A DNA stretch of 64,000 nt from the NCBI RefSeq assembly GCF_001563265.1, contig NZ_CP005083.1, positions 2,049,001-2,113,000 of the forward strand, written 5' to 3'. This DNA comes from Sphingobium sp. TKS (GTDB taxonomy: Bacteria; Pseudomonadota; Alphaproteobacteria; Sphingomonadales; Sphingomonadaceae). Under the pieces are notes generated by a model. That model saw only the letters and a list, made by a program, of their open reading frames with translations. It was not told the origin of the DNA and searched no databases. The first letter of the stretch is position 1; every line of letters begins with the position of its first letter. The position numbers and the translations under genes are program-made. Below, piece after piece: positions 8,748 through 17,342 of this stretch.

Positions 8748-9548
8748 TCAGTGCCCGAGCACCAGCGGCAGGTTGCTCTTGTTCAGCATCCGCTTGGTGA
8801 CGCCGCCAAACGCTTCCAGCAGGCGGCCGTGGCTATAGGCCCCCATCAGCACATAGTCGGCCTGCCAAAGCGCCGCTTCCTCGGCAATCAGCGCATCAGG
8901 CGCGTGCAGGCCATCGTCGATGATCTTGACGCTCGCATGGATGCCGTGGCGGGACAGATATTCGGCCGCTTCGGTGGGTTCGGTCTTCTCGGCGCCATCG
9001 CGGGCCATGAAAATGTGGACATTGGATGCAAGCCGCAGAAGGGGCACGCACACGCGCATCGTGTCAGCCGCAGATGCCTGGCCATCCCAGGCGATGAGCG
9101 CGCGACCCACGGCGTTGAACCGATCCAGCTTCTCGGGGACAGCGACGATGGGCTTGCGCGCATGCATCACTATCCGGCTGGCGATCGTACGCATATCGGG
9201 GAGAGGATATGCGTCGAGCGTCCGATTGAGCACGATCAGATCGGCGAGCGTCGCCGCCTCGAGGACGCAGCTGGCGATATCACCGGTGGCATCGGCCCAA
9301 TCCCAGGGAACATCTTCGCGCGAGAGGCGCTCCGTCAGGGCAGCCTTGTTCTTCGCCTCGTTCTCCCGCTCATCGGTCAGCATCACGGCTTCACCAAAGC
9401 CCGCATAAATGTCGCCCGCGACTACGGGGGATTGCGTGACGTCGATGCAGGTCAGATGGCCATCAAGCGCACGTGTCAGATCGAGCGCCGCCTGCAGTCG
9501 GGCTTCCTGCCCCTCGTCGTCGTGAACCAGCAAAAGAATGTTTTTCAT
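8748..9548 (-). CDS. Tandem universal stress protein
   Basis: A 266-residue protein with two UspA-like halves (about 1-140 and 145-266). The first begins KNILLLVHDDE. The second ends with the ATP-site pattern LMGAYSHGRLLEAFGGVTKRML, matching the G-x2-G-x9-G-S/T type loop only in part. Usp proteins help survival under starvation and low oxygen; the exact action is unknown. The start at ATG 9548 is preceded by GGAGGCG. It is monocistronic, with about 230 bp of upstream sequence before the mgtC-like gene end. Confidence 0.88.
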   Translation of the reverse strand: MKNILLLVHDDEGQEARLQAALDLTRALDGHLTCIDVTQSPVVAGDIYAGFGEAVMLTDERENEAKNKAALTERLSREDVPWDWADATGDIASCVLEAATLADLIVLNRTLDAYPLPDMRTIASRIVMHARKPIVAVPEKLDRFNAVGRALIAWDGQASAADTMRVCVPLLRLASNVHIFMARDGAEKTEPTEAAEYLSRHGIHASVKIIDDGLHAPDALIAEEAALWQADYVLMGAYSHGRLLEAFGGVTKRMLNKSNLPLVLGH

Positions 9549-9600
9549 GGTCGCCTCCATCGCAATGGAACGAGGCTATCGACGGCGCCTGACTCAGAAT

Positions 9601-9615
9601 ATGCGTGACTATACC
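9601..9615. promoter_or_regulatory. Candidate regulatory motif upstream of the usp gene
   Basis: ATGCGTGACTATACC (in gene direction GGTATAGTCACGCAT) lies 53 bp before the usp start. It aligns with the site before the MgtC-like gene (GGGTAGTTACGCAT). Confidence 0.3.
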
Positions 9616-9777
9616 TATGGGAGACGTTCTCGCGGCGGCCGCAGTGCACCCTGGACGGCTACGCTCACGCCTACCGCGACAACGCGGTCTCATGTCGCTC
9701 CGGCGGTCAGGCAGGTACGCAGACCTGCGATCTCCCGGCCATGAGCTTCGCTCCCAGCAGGCGCTCCCGACCGGCCA

Positions 9778-11124
9778 TCACAACACCGCAGGCAGCATGA
9801 GCATGCTGGCTGCGACGCTCGCAATCAGGGACAGGGCGGCGGACGAGCCTCGCTGCCTTCCGGCGAGGCTGATCGTGGCTCCGGCCTTGACGAGAGTGTT
9901 GAGCATGACCGGGGTGGCCAGAACGAGGCCCGCAGTTGGTCCTTCCAGCACGCCCTTCGGCAACCCACCCATCGTGATGATGGCGGAATCGACGTCCACC
10001 ATCCCCGACAGGGCGAGGATCGTGGCCAAGCCGGCATCACCAAATCGATCGAGCACCCACCGCGAGGCGAGCGACAAAACCATTACCAGCGCCATCAGGC
10101 CGAGCGCCGGCGCAAGGTTGAACGGGTTGCGAACAGGAACCTCCTGGCTGGACCGTGAGGGCAAACGCGCTGCTGCCCGAAGAAGCCAGACGGTGGCGAG
10201 GGCGCTGACCAGCATCGCGGGCGCAACCAGCACCGCTAGCGCCGGCAACGCGAACGGAGCCAGGACGCCCACCAGCACCAGTACGCGCGCCAGCATGATG
10301 ACGGAGGCGACGGTGATTCCCGCCATGAGAATGGGACCGTTTTCCGCTGGGTCGCGCAGCCGGGTCGCCAAGGCGGCGGTAACCGCCGTCGACGAGACCA
10401 TGGCGCCGGCAGCTGCAGTCGCGAGCGTCCCGCGCGAGGCGCCGAGGCGCTTGCTCGCCATATAGCCGGCGAAGGAAAAGCCCGACACGAGGACAACCAC
10501 CATCCACAGTTGCTGCGGATTCCAGGCACCGTAGGGACCAAAAGCGCGGTCGGGGAGAAGCGGCAGGATAGCGAGGGAAATCAGAGCGAAGCGGGCGATC
10601 GCCCTCACCTCGACTTCGCTCAACCTCTCGATCCAGCCATGAAGCTGAGATCGGAGCGCAAGCACGAACGTCATTATGACGGCGACGATCGTCGCGAGGC
10701 GTTCGTGCTGGCTGCTCGCGAGGAATCCGCAGCCTAGCGTCAGAAGCCCGGCAAGGCTCGCTGTTCCACTGACCGGGCCGCCCCGCCATGCGGCCTGCGC
10801 ATATCCCATCAGAACCAACATCGCGGCAGCCGCGACCAGGATGATCGCCACGCCGGGCTCGATCGACCTGAGCGCGCCCGCGACGCCTCCCGCCAGCCCG
10901 AGCAGTCCGAAGGTCCGGATGCCGGCGAAGCGGGAGCCGGCCGGTTCACGGCGCAATGTCCAGCCACGTTGGACGCCGATCAGCAGCCCGAGGCCAAGCG
11001 CAAGCGCGATGCCGGCGATGGCGGCAATATCCCCGGCTATCGTTAGGTCCGTATGAAAGATTGTCACTTCTGGTTCAGATTTCCTCAGCACAACAGCGTT
11101 CGAGGACCGCTCGATGGCCCGCAT
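9778..11124 (-). CDS. MgtC/SapB and DUF4010 membrane protein
   Basis: A membrane protein of up to 448 residues. Its N-terminal MgtC/SapB part carries the family signature around ALGLGLLIGVQRGW and FAGIRTFGLLGLAGG (about residues 41-92). A long DUF4010 C-terminal part follows, with roughly a dozen hydrophobic helices in total. MgtC proteins modulate F-ATPase and acid or low-Mg2+ survival in pathogens; the DUF4010-fused type is uncharacterised. The start is uncertain: ATG 11124 gives 19 extra polar residues, while GTG at 11067 lies closer to the conserved start. It is transcribed away from the AI-2E-type gene region on the same strand, 171 bp downstream of nothing recognisable. Confidence 0.82.
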   Translation of the reverse strand: MRAIERSSNAVVLRKSEPEVTIFHTDLTIAGDIAAIAGIALALGLGLLIGVQRGWTLRREPAGSRFAGIRTFGLLGLAGGVAGALRSIEPGVAIILVAAAAMLVLMGYAQAAWRGGPVSGTASLAGLLTLGCGFLASSQHERLATIVAVIMTFVLALRSQLHGWIERLSEVEVRAIARFALISLAILPLLPDRAFGPYGAWNPQQLWMVVVLVSGFSFAGYMASKRLGASRGTLATAAAGAMVSSTAVTAALATRLRDPAENGPILMAGITVASVIMLARVLVLVGVLAPFALPALAVLVAPAMLVSALATVWLLRAAARLPSRSSQEVPVRNPFNLAPALGLMALVMVLSLASRWVLDRFGDAGLATILALSGMVDVDSAIITMGGLPKGVLEGPTAGLVLATPVMLNTLVKAGATISLAGRQRGSSAALSLIASVAASMLMLPAVL

Positions 11125-11208
11125 GGCCCGAAATGAACACGACTACCCATTGCTGGGCGCGCGGCACGACGCCTCACTGCACTAGGCCGACAGAATAGGG
11201 CCAAGGGA

Positions 11209-11228
11209 ATGCGTAACTACCCGTAACC
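11209..11228. promoter_or_regulatory. Candidate regulatory motif upstream of the MgtC-like gene
   Basis: ATGCGTAACTACCCGTAACC contains two GTAAC half-sites. In gene direction it reads GGTTACGGGTAGTTACGCAT, 85 bp before the ATG at 11124. Confidence 0.3.
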
Positions 11229-11295
11229 TGTCCCCATAGGCCAGCGCCTGTCGGCCGCTCCAATTGCGTCGCTCATTGCAAGGCACTCGGATTGC

Positions 11296-12357
11296 CTATG
11301 TTGGCCCTGCCTGCGGCTTTAGTCGTGAGCGCGCGAAGATATCCCATGCTGCGATGAAGAGCGCCGCCGTCACCGGACCGATCACCAGGCCGTTGAAGCC
11401 GAGCACCTCCAGACCACCGAGAGTGGAGATCAGGACGACATAGTCGGGCATGCGCGCATCCCGTCCCACGAGGATCGGGCGCAGGAGATTATCGACGAGC
11501 CCGATAATGAAAAGGCCGCACAATATGAGAATGATGCCTTCCCAGACTGCGCCCGTCACGAGCAGATAGACGGCAACGGGCACCCAGACGATGCCCGTCC
11601 CGATCGCCGGCAGAAGGGACAGAAAGGCCATCAGGACACCCCAAAGCAAGGCGCTATGGATCCCGAGTATCCAGAAAACGATCCCGCCGATAGCGCCCTG
11701 AATGACCGCGACCACGAGGCTGCCCTTGATCGTTGCGCGAATGACCGCAGTGAATTTTGCAAACAGTGCCGCGCGCTGCTCCGGATCGAGCGGAATGGCG
11801 GCTTCCACTCGGGCAGCCACCTGCTTGCCATCGCGCAAGAGAAAGAACGACAGGTAGAGCATGACGCCCAGCCCGATGACGAAGCCAAAGGCGCTCTGGC
11901 CGATGCTGAGAGCTCGCGCCGTCAGCGTCTGGAAGCTCGCGGCGATCCCGGCTGTCAGCCTTGCCCGCACGGCCTCGAAATCCGTCAGACCCAACCCGGT
12001 CAGCAGCGACTTCACCCATCGTGGCAGACGTTCCTGAAATTGCAGGAAATAGGCGCCCGGATCGACATCTCCGCTCTGCATCCGCGCGTATACGCCTGCC
12101 AGCTCCTGAAGAAGGAAAGCGGAAAGCAGGATTGCCGGAAGGATTACCATCGCCATGATTGCGAGCAGTGTCAGCAGAGCGGCAAGATTGTTGCGCCTCG
12201 GCATTGCGAGCAACAAGCGGTCGTTCAGCGGCGCGAAGAGGATCGATGCGATGACGCCCCAGAGAATGGCGCCAAACAGTGGCTGGACGACCCACGCGAA
12301 GGCGAGCGATACGGCCAAGATGAGCACAGTGAAGCTCGTGTCCTCGATACGGCGCAT
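11296..12357 (-). CDS. AI-2E/PerM-family membrane transporter
   Basis: A 353-residue protein of the AI-2 exporter (PerM/TqsA/YhhT) superfamily. Eight hydrophobic segments are visible, with a large polar loop around residues 85-145 and the conserved C-terminal GLVDNLLRPILVGR (about 295-308). Members export AI-2 or act as Na+/H+ antiporters; the substrate here cannot be deduced. The start at ATG 12357 lies 10 bp after the DksA-like gene stop, so it is the last gene of a DUF465, dksA-like, AI-2E operon. Confidence 0.85.
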   Translation of the reverse strand: MRRIEDTSFTVLILAVSLAFAWVVQPLFGAILWGVIASILFAPLNDRLLLAMPRRNNLAALLTLLAIMAMVILPAILLSAFLLQELAGVYARMQSGDVDPGAYFLQFQERLPRWVKSLLTGLGLTDFEAVRARLTAGIAASFQTLTARALSIGQSAFGFVIGLGVMLYLSFFLLRDGKQVAARVEAAIPLDPEQRAALFAKFTAVIRATIKGSLVVAVIQGAIGGIVFWILGIHSALLWGVLMAFLSLLPAIGTGIVWVPVAVYLLVTGAVWEGIILILCGLFIIGLVDNLLRPILVGRDARMPDYVVLISTLGGLEVLGFNGLVIGPVTAALFIAAWDIFARSRLKPQAGPT

Positions 12358-12367
12358 GGACGTTCCG

Positions 12368-12706
12368 TCAGACTCTGTCGTGCGCCGCCGAGCTTGCGCA
12401 CCGGATGCACTGCGCCGCGGCTGGTAGCGCTTCGAGCCGCGCTGCCGCGATGACCTTCCCGCAGTTGGTGCACAGGCCATACGTGCCCGCGTCCAGCCTT
12501 GCGAGCGCCTGTTGCGTCAGCGCAATATGAGCCAGCGTGGACTGTTCGACGGCGTCCAGTGCTTCATCATCCTCGCGGGCGACCGCCTGCTCTTCGAAGT
12601 CGTCATCGAGCGGTTGACCCTGCTCCTCCTCGATGCGCGCAACCTTGGCGTTCAGCTCGCGGAGCTTGTCGGTGAGGCGATAGCGTATCAGATTCAGATC
12701 CGGCAT
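12368..12706 (-). CDS. DksA/TraR-family zinc-finger protein
   Basis: A 112-residue protein with an N-terminal coiled-coil (about 1-70) and a C-terminal C4 zinc finger, CTNC and CIRC separated by about 17 residues (80-103). DksA-type proteins reach into the RNA polymerase secondary channel and modulate the stringent response. The coiled-coil tip carries DDD and EDDE stretches, compatible with the acidic tip needed for activity. It overlaps the upstream DUF465 gene by 13 bases. It is shorter than canonical DksA (about 150 residues), so it is a DksA-like paralogue rather than DksA itself. Confidence 0.85.
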   Translation of the reverse strand: MPDLNLIRYRLTDKLRELNAKVARIEEEQGQPLDDDFEEQAVAREDDEALDAVEQSTLAHIALTQQALARLDAGTYGLCTNCGKVIAAARLEALPAAAQCIRCASSAAHDRV

Positions 12707-12954
12707 CGCGCGTCCAGCTTATCTGCAATCAGTTCTGCGACCTCGTCGAGCAGCCTCAGGTGCTGCTTTTTCAGGTCTTCGAGTCGGTCATCGGAAGTGG
12801 CGTCCAGTCCTCCTTCGATCCGGTATATCTGCCGAGTCAACTCGTGATGGCGATGAGCCAGTTCACGATAGTGCGGGCTTTCCAGTTTCAGTGCGTGAAG
12901 GATCTCGCGGTGCGCGGGAAAGAGCGTGTGCAGATCGTGGCCGAGTTCGCTCAT
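12694..12954 (-). CDS. DUF465 (YdcH-like) small protein
   Basis: An 86-residue, helical, charged protein matching the YdcH/DUF465 pattern: HRELAHRHHELTRQIYRIE, then a central gap, then LEDLKKQHLRLLDEVAELI. The function of the family is unknown; it forms helical hairpins. TGGAGAAATA precedes the ATG at 12954. It is the first confident gene of the operon with the DksA-like and AI-2E-type genes. Confidence 0.82.
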   Translation of the reverse strand: MSELGHDLHTLFPAHREILHALKLESPHYRELAHRHHELTRQIYRIEGGLDATSDDRLEDLKKQHLRLLDEVAELIADKLDARCRI

Positions 12955-12965
12955 TATTTCTCCAG

Positions 12966-13223
12966 TCAGAGTTGCATTGGGATGGTGTCGCGTTGAACGC
13001 GCGGGCCCGCCGGCACCCGCGCTTGGAGCGAGCCGGCCATGCGGCCGGCCGCGCCTGTACAGCGGAGTTGCCGGCGCTCGCGAGCGTCGGCGAGCCTGAT
13101 TGGCGGATGACTGCTGACGAACTGCTGATGAATGGAGCGGGCTTCGGCGCAGGCCGTGACACGGGCCGGCGTTCGGCGTGAGCGGCGTCGGCCCAGCAGG
13201 CAGGAAATGCCGGAATCATTCAT
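12966..13223 (-). CDS. Possible 85-residue arginine-rich protein
   Basis: The ATG at 13223 has a strong ribosome site (GGAAGGAGG) 6 bases upstream, and the frame ends 11 bp before the DUF465 start, so position and signal support a leader gene of that operon. Against this, the product is Arg- and Ala-rich, without a recognisable domain or membrane segment. It could be a translated leader or chance. No homologue is recognised. Confidence 0.35.
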   Translation of the reverse strand: MNDSGISCLLGRRRSRRTPARVTACAEARSIHQQFVSSHPPIRLADARERRQLRCTGAAGRMAGSLQARVPAGPRVQRDTIPMQL

Positions 13224-13679
13224 GGCAGGCCTCCTTCCCCGAGAAGATTGCTGCAAGCTAGCCGCCATGTCGCTACGTGAATCTCCGCACCAGCTGGATC
13301 GATCGCGATGATGATCATTGCTGCCCGGAATGCCGCGGCCTCTTTGCTTATGGCGCGCCAACGCGGTCCGGGGTCCATCTTTGGCAAGCATGAAAAGCAG
13401 ACGGGCGAGCCCGCCGCGGCGCAGGATGTCCATCGCCCATCCGTTTGGTTGATCCACTGCTTCCACGGTTGCCCGACCTCCGGCTTTGCGCATCAGCGCG
13501 CCGACGCGAGCTTGAATTGAACGCATAAGTAGAGTTCCCGATGGCGGGCCGCTCTACCGCGATGCACATCAACGGCAGTTCCCGCCAGGATCGGGAAATC
13601 CACAACTCTAGGGTGAGGTGCCGATCGGTCTGACAATGCCCGTTTTCGGGCGGCGCTTCCGCGCGCTCTGGAGGACAAG
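13224..13679. other. 456-bp intergenic region
   Basis: No gene recognised. The left end should hold the minus-strand promoter for the DUF465/dksA-like operon, with a TACGTGAATCTCC motif at 13274-13286. The right end holds CTGGAGG before the SDR start at 13680. Confidence 0.5.
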
Positions 13680-14420
13680 ATGTTCGACTTCAATGGCAAG
13701 ATTGCGATCGTGACAGGAGCCGCCAGCGGGCTTGGCGAGAGCAATTCCCGCGAGTTGGCCGCCGGCGGCGCGCGGCTTGTGCTCGCCGATCTCGACGTTG
13801 ACCGCGCGCATTCTCTCGCCACCGACATCGGAGACGGTCGGGCCTTTCCGCTGCGGACGGACGTGGCGAACCCCGCCGATGTCGAGGCGATGGTTGCCTT
13901 TACAGTGAAGACCTTCGGCCGGCTCGATCTTGCCGTGAACAATGCGGGCGTCGGCGGGATCTCCGCCCCGGCGGGCGAGTATGATCTCGCCGATTGGCGG
14001 CGCGTGCTCAGCGTCGACATGGACGGCGTCTTCTACGGCATGCGATATCAGATCCCCGCCATGCTCGCCTCGGGCGGCGGTGCGATCGTCAACATGAGTT
14101 CGATCTGCGGCATGCTCGGCCTGCCCGGCACCATCGCGTATACGGCCGCCAAGCACGCCGTCGTCGGCATGACCCGGACTGCGGCCGTCGACTACGCCCG
14201 CCAGGCAATCCGCGTCAACGCCGTCGGACCAGCCGTCATCGATACGCCCCTTATCCGGGCACAGGGCGAGCCGTCGCCCTCACTGATCGAGCAGCACCCG
14301 ATCGGCCGACTCGGCCGGCCCGAGGAGGTTGCTGCGCTTGTCGCGCTTCTTCTTTCGAACCGTGCCTCGTTCATGACGGGCGGCTACTATCCCGTCGATG
14401 GCGGCTATCTCGCGCAGTGA
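13680..14420 (+). CDS. Short-chain dehydrogenase/reductase
   Basis: A 246-residue classical SDR: nucleotide-binding TGAASGLG (12-19), NNAG (about 89-92), a catalytic Ser in NMSS and YTAAK (about 154-158). The Asp after beta-strand 2 (LADLD) suggests NAD(H) rather than NADP(H) preference. It starts the plus-strand run SDR, phaB, phaA, with 49 bp to phaB, so it likely acts on a hydroxyacyl or alcohol substrate connected with PHB turnover, for example 3-hydroxybutyrate dehydrogenase. The exact substrate cannot be read from the sequence. Confidence 0.85.
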   Translation: MFDFNGKIAIVTGAASGLGESNSRELAAGGARLVLADLDVDRAHSLATDIGDGRAFPLRTDVANPADVEAMVAFTVKTFGRLDLAVNNAGVGGISAPAGEYDLADWRRVLSVDMDGVFYGMRYQIPAMLASGGGAIVNMSSICGMLGLPGTIAYTAAKHAVVGMTRTAAVDYARQAIRVNAVGPAVIDTPLIRAQGEPSPSLIEQHPIGRLGRPEEVAALVALLLSNRASFMTGGYYPVDGGYLAQ

Positions 14421-14469
14421 CCGCGCCGCTCCAGGCCGCCTCCACCAGCACCAGCAGCAAGGAAATCCT

Positions 14470-15192
14470 ATGTCTCGTATAGCGCTCATCACCGGCGGCG
14501 TGAGCGGCATCGGCGCCGCGACCGCACGACTCCTCAAGGCCCATGGCTACACCGTCATTGCCAATTATTTCGGCAACGACGCCGACGCCCAGGCCTTTCA
14601 CGACGAGACGGGCGTCGCTGTCTACAGCTGGAACGTGGGTGATTTTGCCGCGAGCCAGGCCGGCGTAGCCAGGATCGTTGCGGAGATCGGGCCGGTCGAC
14701 ATCCTTGTCAACAACGCTGGCATCACCCGCGACGGCACGCTCCACAAGATGACGGAAGAGCAATGGCGCAGCGTGATCGATGTCGACCTTGGCGGCTGCT
14801 TCAACATGTGCCGCGCGGTCATCGAGGGCATGCGCGAGCGGCGCTTCGGCAGAATCGTCAATGTGAGCTCGGTCAACGCCCTGTCGGGGCAGTTCGGCCA
14901 GACCAACTATGCGGCGGCCAAGGCGGGCGTGATCGGCTTCACCAAGGCGCTGGCGCTCGAGGGCGCGGCGCGCAACGTCACGGTCAATGCGATCGCGCCG
15001 GGCTATACCGACACCGCGATGGTCGCCGCAGTCCCGGCAGAGGCGATGAAGAATGTTCTGGCCGCCGTTCCCGTCGGACGTCTCGGCGCGCCCGAGGAGA
15101 TCGCTCGGGGCGTCCTCTTCCTGGTCGAGGACGAAGCCGGTTTCGTCACCGGCGCCACGCTTTCGATCAACGGCGGCAAATACATGGCCTGA
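14470..15192 (+). CDS. phaB: Acetoacetyl-CoA reductase
   Basis: Reduces acetoacetyl-CoA to (R)-3-hydroxybutyryl-CoA with NADPH for PHB synthesis. A 240-residue SDR with TGGVSGIG (7-14), NNAGITRDGTLHKM and YAAAKAG (catalytic Tyr and Lys), plus the PhaB-typical end GATLSINGGKYM. The ATG at 14470 has AAGGAA upstream. It is followed after 24 bp by phaA. A paralogue (17343-18071) shares most of these motifs. Confidence 0.92.
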   Translation: MSRIALITGGVSGIGAATARLLKAHGYTVIANYFGNDADAQAFHDETGVAVYSWNVGDFAASQAGVARIVAEIGPVDILVNNAGITRDGTLHKMTEEQWRSVIDVDLGGCFNMCRAVIEGMRERRFGRIVNVSSVNALSGQFGQTNYAAAKAGVIGFTKALALEGAARNVTVNAIAPGYTDTAMVAAVPAEAMKNVLAAVPVGRLGAPEEIARGVLFLVEDEAGFVTGATLSINGGKYMA

Positions 15193-15216
15193 AGCGGCCG
15201 AATGGAGGAAAAGATC

Positions 15217-16401
15217 ATGACCACGAATGTCGTTCTCTGCGCGCCCGTGCGAACCGCGATCGGGAGCTATGGCGGCAGCCTCAAGGACATGGCCGCGCCG
15301 AGGCTCGGCAGTATCGCGATCGCGGAGACGCTGAAGCGCGCCGGCGTGACCGGGGACGCGATCGATACGGTTGTCATGGGCCAGGTGGTGCAGGCCGGCG
15401 CGAAGATGAACCCGGCGCGGCAGGCGGCGATCGGCGGCGGGATCCCCGACACTGTGCCGGCGATGACCGTCAACCGGGTCTGCGGCTCCGGTGCCCAGGC
15501 GATCGCCACCGCTGCGCAGGAGGTCATGCTGGGCCTGACCAATGCCGCCGTCGCTGGCGGGATGGAGAATATGGATCAGGCGCCGTACCTCATCGAGAAG
15601 GGCCGCTGGGGCTACCGGATGGGAGACGGCAAGCTGTTCGACAGCATGCTCCATGACGGCCTCAACGACGCGTTCGTCGACCAGCATTCGGGCTGGGTGA
15701 CCGAGGATCTCGTGACGAAATTCCAGATTTCGCGCGAGGCCCAGGACGCCTGGGCCGTGCGATCACAACAGCGGTTCGGCGCCGCCCAGGCGGCGGGCAA
15801 GTTCGACAGCGAGATCGTGGCGGTCGAAATTCCAGGACGAAAAGGACCGACCATCTTCTCGCGGGACGAGCAGAATCGGCCGGACGCGACGCCCGAAAGC
15901 CTCGCCCACCTCAAGCCCGCCTTTCGCCCGGAAGGAACAATCACTGCGGGCAACGCCCCAGGGCTCAATACCGGCGCGGCGGCGATGATCGTCGCAAGCG
16001 AGGACTGGGCCGGCCGGAATGGTGCCGCTCCCCTGGGGCGTCTGGTCGCGTTCGGCGTGGGCGCGGTAGCGCCGGGCCTGTTCGGTCTCGGCCCGGTCCC
16101 CGCCGCGCGCCAGGCGCTTGCCCGTGCGGGCTGGTCGATATCGGACCTCGAACGGGTCGAGATCAACGAAGCCTTCGCCGCGATCGCGATCGCCGTCATC
16201 CGCGAGCTGGGCCTGCCCGAAGATATCGTCAACGTCGAAGGTGGCGCCATTGCCCATGGACATCCGATCGGTGCGACGGGCGCCGTGCTGACCACGCGGC
16301 TGCTCCAGTCGATGCGCCGCGACGGACTGCGGCGCGGGCTCGTCACGCTCTGCATCGGAGGCGGGCAGGGCGTGGCGCTGCTCCTGGAGAGCGTCACCTG
16401 A
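15217..16401 (+). CDS. phaA: Acetyl-CoA acetyltransferase (beta-ketothiolase)
   Basis: Condenses two acetyl-CoA to acetoacetyl-CoA, the first step of PHB synthesis. It has 394 residues with the acyl-enzyme Cys in NRVCGSGAQA (about 89), the catalytic His in GGAIAHGHPIGATGA and the second Cys in LCIGGGQG. The ATG at 15217 is chosen because GGAGG lies upstream; the in-frame ATG at 15202 would include that ribosome site in the coding region. Confidence 0.93.
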   Translation: MTTNVVLCAPVRTAIGSYGGSLKDMAAPRLGSIAIAETLKRAGVTGDAIDTVVMGQVVQAGAKMNPARQAAIGGGIPDTVPAMTVNRVCGSGAQAIATAAQEVMLGLTNAAVAGGMENMDQAPYLIEKGRWGYRMGDGKLFDSMLHDGLNDAFVDQHSGWVTEDLVTKFQISREAQDAWAVRSQQRFGAAQAAGKFDSEIVAVEIPGRKGPTIFSRDEQNRPDATPESLAHLKPAFRPEGTITAGNAPGLNTGAAAMIVASEDWAGRNGAAPLGRLVAFGVGAVAPGLFGLGPVPAARQALARAGWSISDLERVEINEAFAAIAIAVIRELGLPEDIVNVEGGAIAHGHPIGATGAVLTTRLLQSMRRDGLRRGLVTLCIGGGQGVALLLESVT

Positions 16402-16480
16402 GCCGGAAGCGGGCGATCGACCATGATGGCCGTGTTCTTCGCACAAAGGGGCCGCCGCTATGAGATGGGCGGCGCGCAGT

Positions 16481-17173
16481 CTAATCGGGCGAACACCTGC
16501 CGAGGAAGGGCATTCCATCGGCAATCAATTCCATCGTGCGCTCGAGATAATCCGACTTGGCTTGCGCGGTGTTTTCCAGTTCGCGGCGCTGGAGAATGCG
16601 ATGCCGCGGGCTTGTGACGAGCGCATCGAAAAGGAAAGCCGCCAGGAACGGCAGGTCCGTGTCGCTCTCGCGTGCGCGTGTGCCGCAGGCCTCTTCAAGA
16701 ATGGACTGGATGATCGCAATTCCTGCCTTCGCACCCATCGAGGGCTTCGCCTGACCGACTTCCGATTCATGGTCGGCAACACAATTGACAAGGGACTCCA
16801 GGCCGATCACCTCGCGTTTGAGCGACGAATCGAGAATTTTTCTGCCGACATGGAGCAGCTTGTCCCGCGCCGAGCCGGCCGGAATGTTCGACGCGATCGG
16901 CCGGAGATGATGCGCGATTCCGTGTTCCACGGCCGAGACGAGCAAGCGCGCCTTTGCGCCGAAGCGCGCGTAGAGCGTCCGCTTCGAAACGTTGGCGGCA
17001 GCCGCTATCCCTTCCATGCTGGCGCCTTCGACGCCATGGGCGACGAACTGTTCGAGAGCGACGTCGAGGATATGCGTGCCCAACCGCGCCGCGACATCCT
17101 GCCTTGGCCGACCGCCCTTGGGGTCGCGCGGCGGCAGACGCCTCGTCCTTCCTGAAGATTTCACTCGCGTCAT
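16481..17173 (-). CDS. TetR-family regulator of the PHB locus
   Basis: A 230-residue protein with an N-terminal helix-turn-helix (FVAHGVEGASMEGIAAAANVSKRTLYARF, about residues 42-71) of the TetR type and a helical ligand-binding C-terminus. It is divergent from the second phaB (169 bp between starts) and convergent with phaA, so it probably controls phaB2 and phasin and perhaps itself. The first 25 residues are basic (RTRRLPPRDPKGGRPRQ), an AT-hook-like tail. The inducer is unknown. Confidence 0.85.
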   Translation of the reverse strand: MTRVKSSGRTRRLPPRDPKGGRPRQDVAARLGTHILDVALEQFVAHGVEGASMEGIAAAANVSKRTLYARFGAKARLLVSAVEHGIAHHLRPIASNIPAGSARDKLLHVGRKILDSSLKREVIGLESLVNCVADHESEVGQAKPSMGAKAGIAIIQSILEEACGTRARESDTDLPFLAAFLFDALVTSPRHRILQRRELENTAQAKSDYLERTMELIADGMPFLGRCSPD

Positions 17174-17342
17174 GACGTCGCCTTCAACGAGGCCATCTGC
17201 ATTCCGCCTTGGCCTCCGGACTTGCTCCTCGAATGCAAGGCGATAATAACAAAACCGATAAGTATACATACGCATTGTCCGGGGGAGGCTCTGTAAGGGA
17301 CACGTCGCAGCGTAGCTGAGGCAGAAACGGGACCGGACGACC
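17174..17342. promoter_or_regulatory. Divergent promoter region tetR / phaB2
   Basis: An A/T-rich core (about 17241-17275) contains GTATAC within ATAAGTATACATACG, the most likely place for a TetR operator and overlapping promoters. This is assignment by position; the palindrome is short. Confidence 0.35.
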
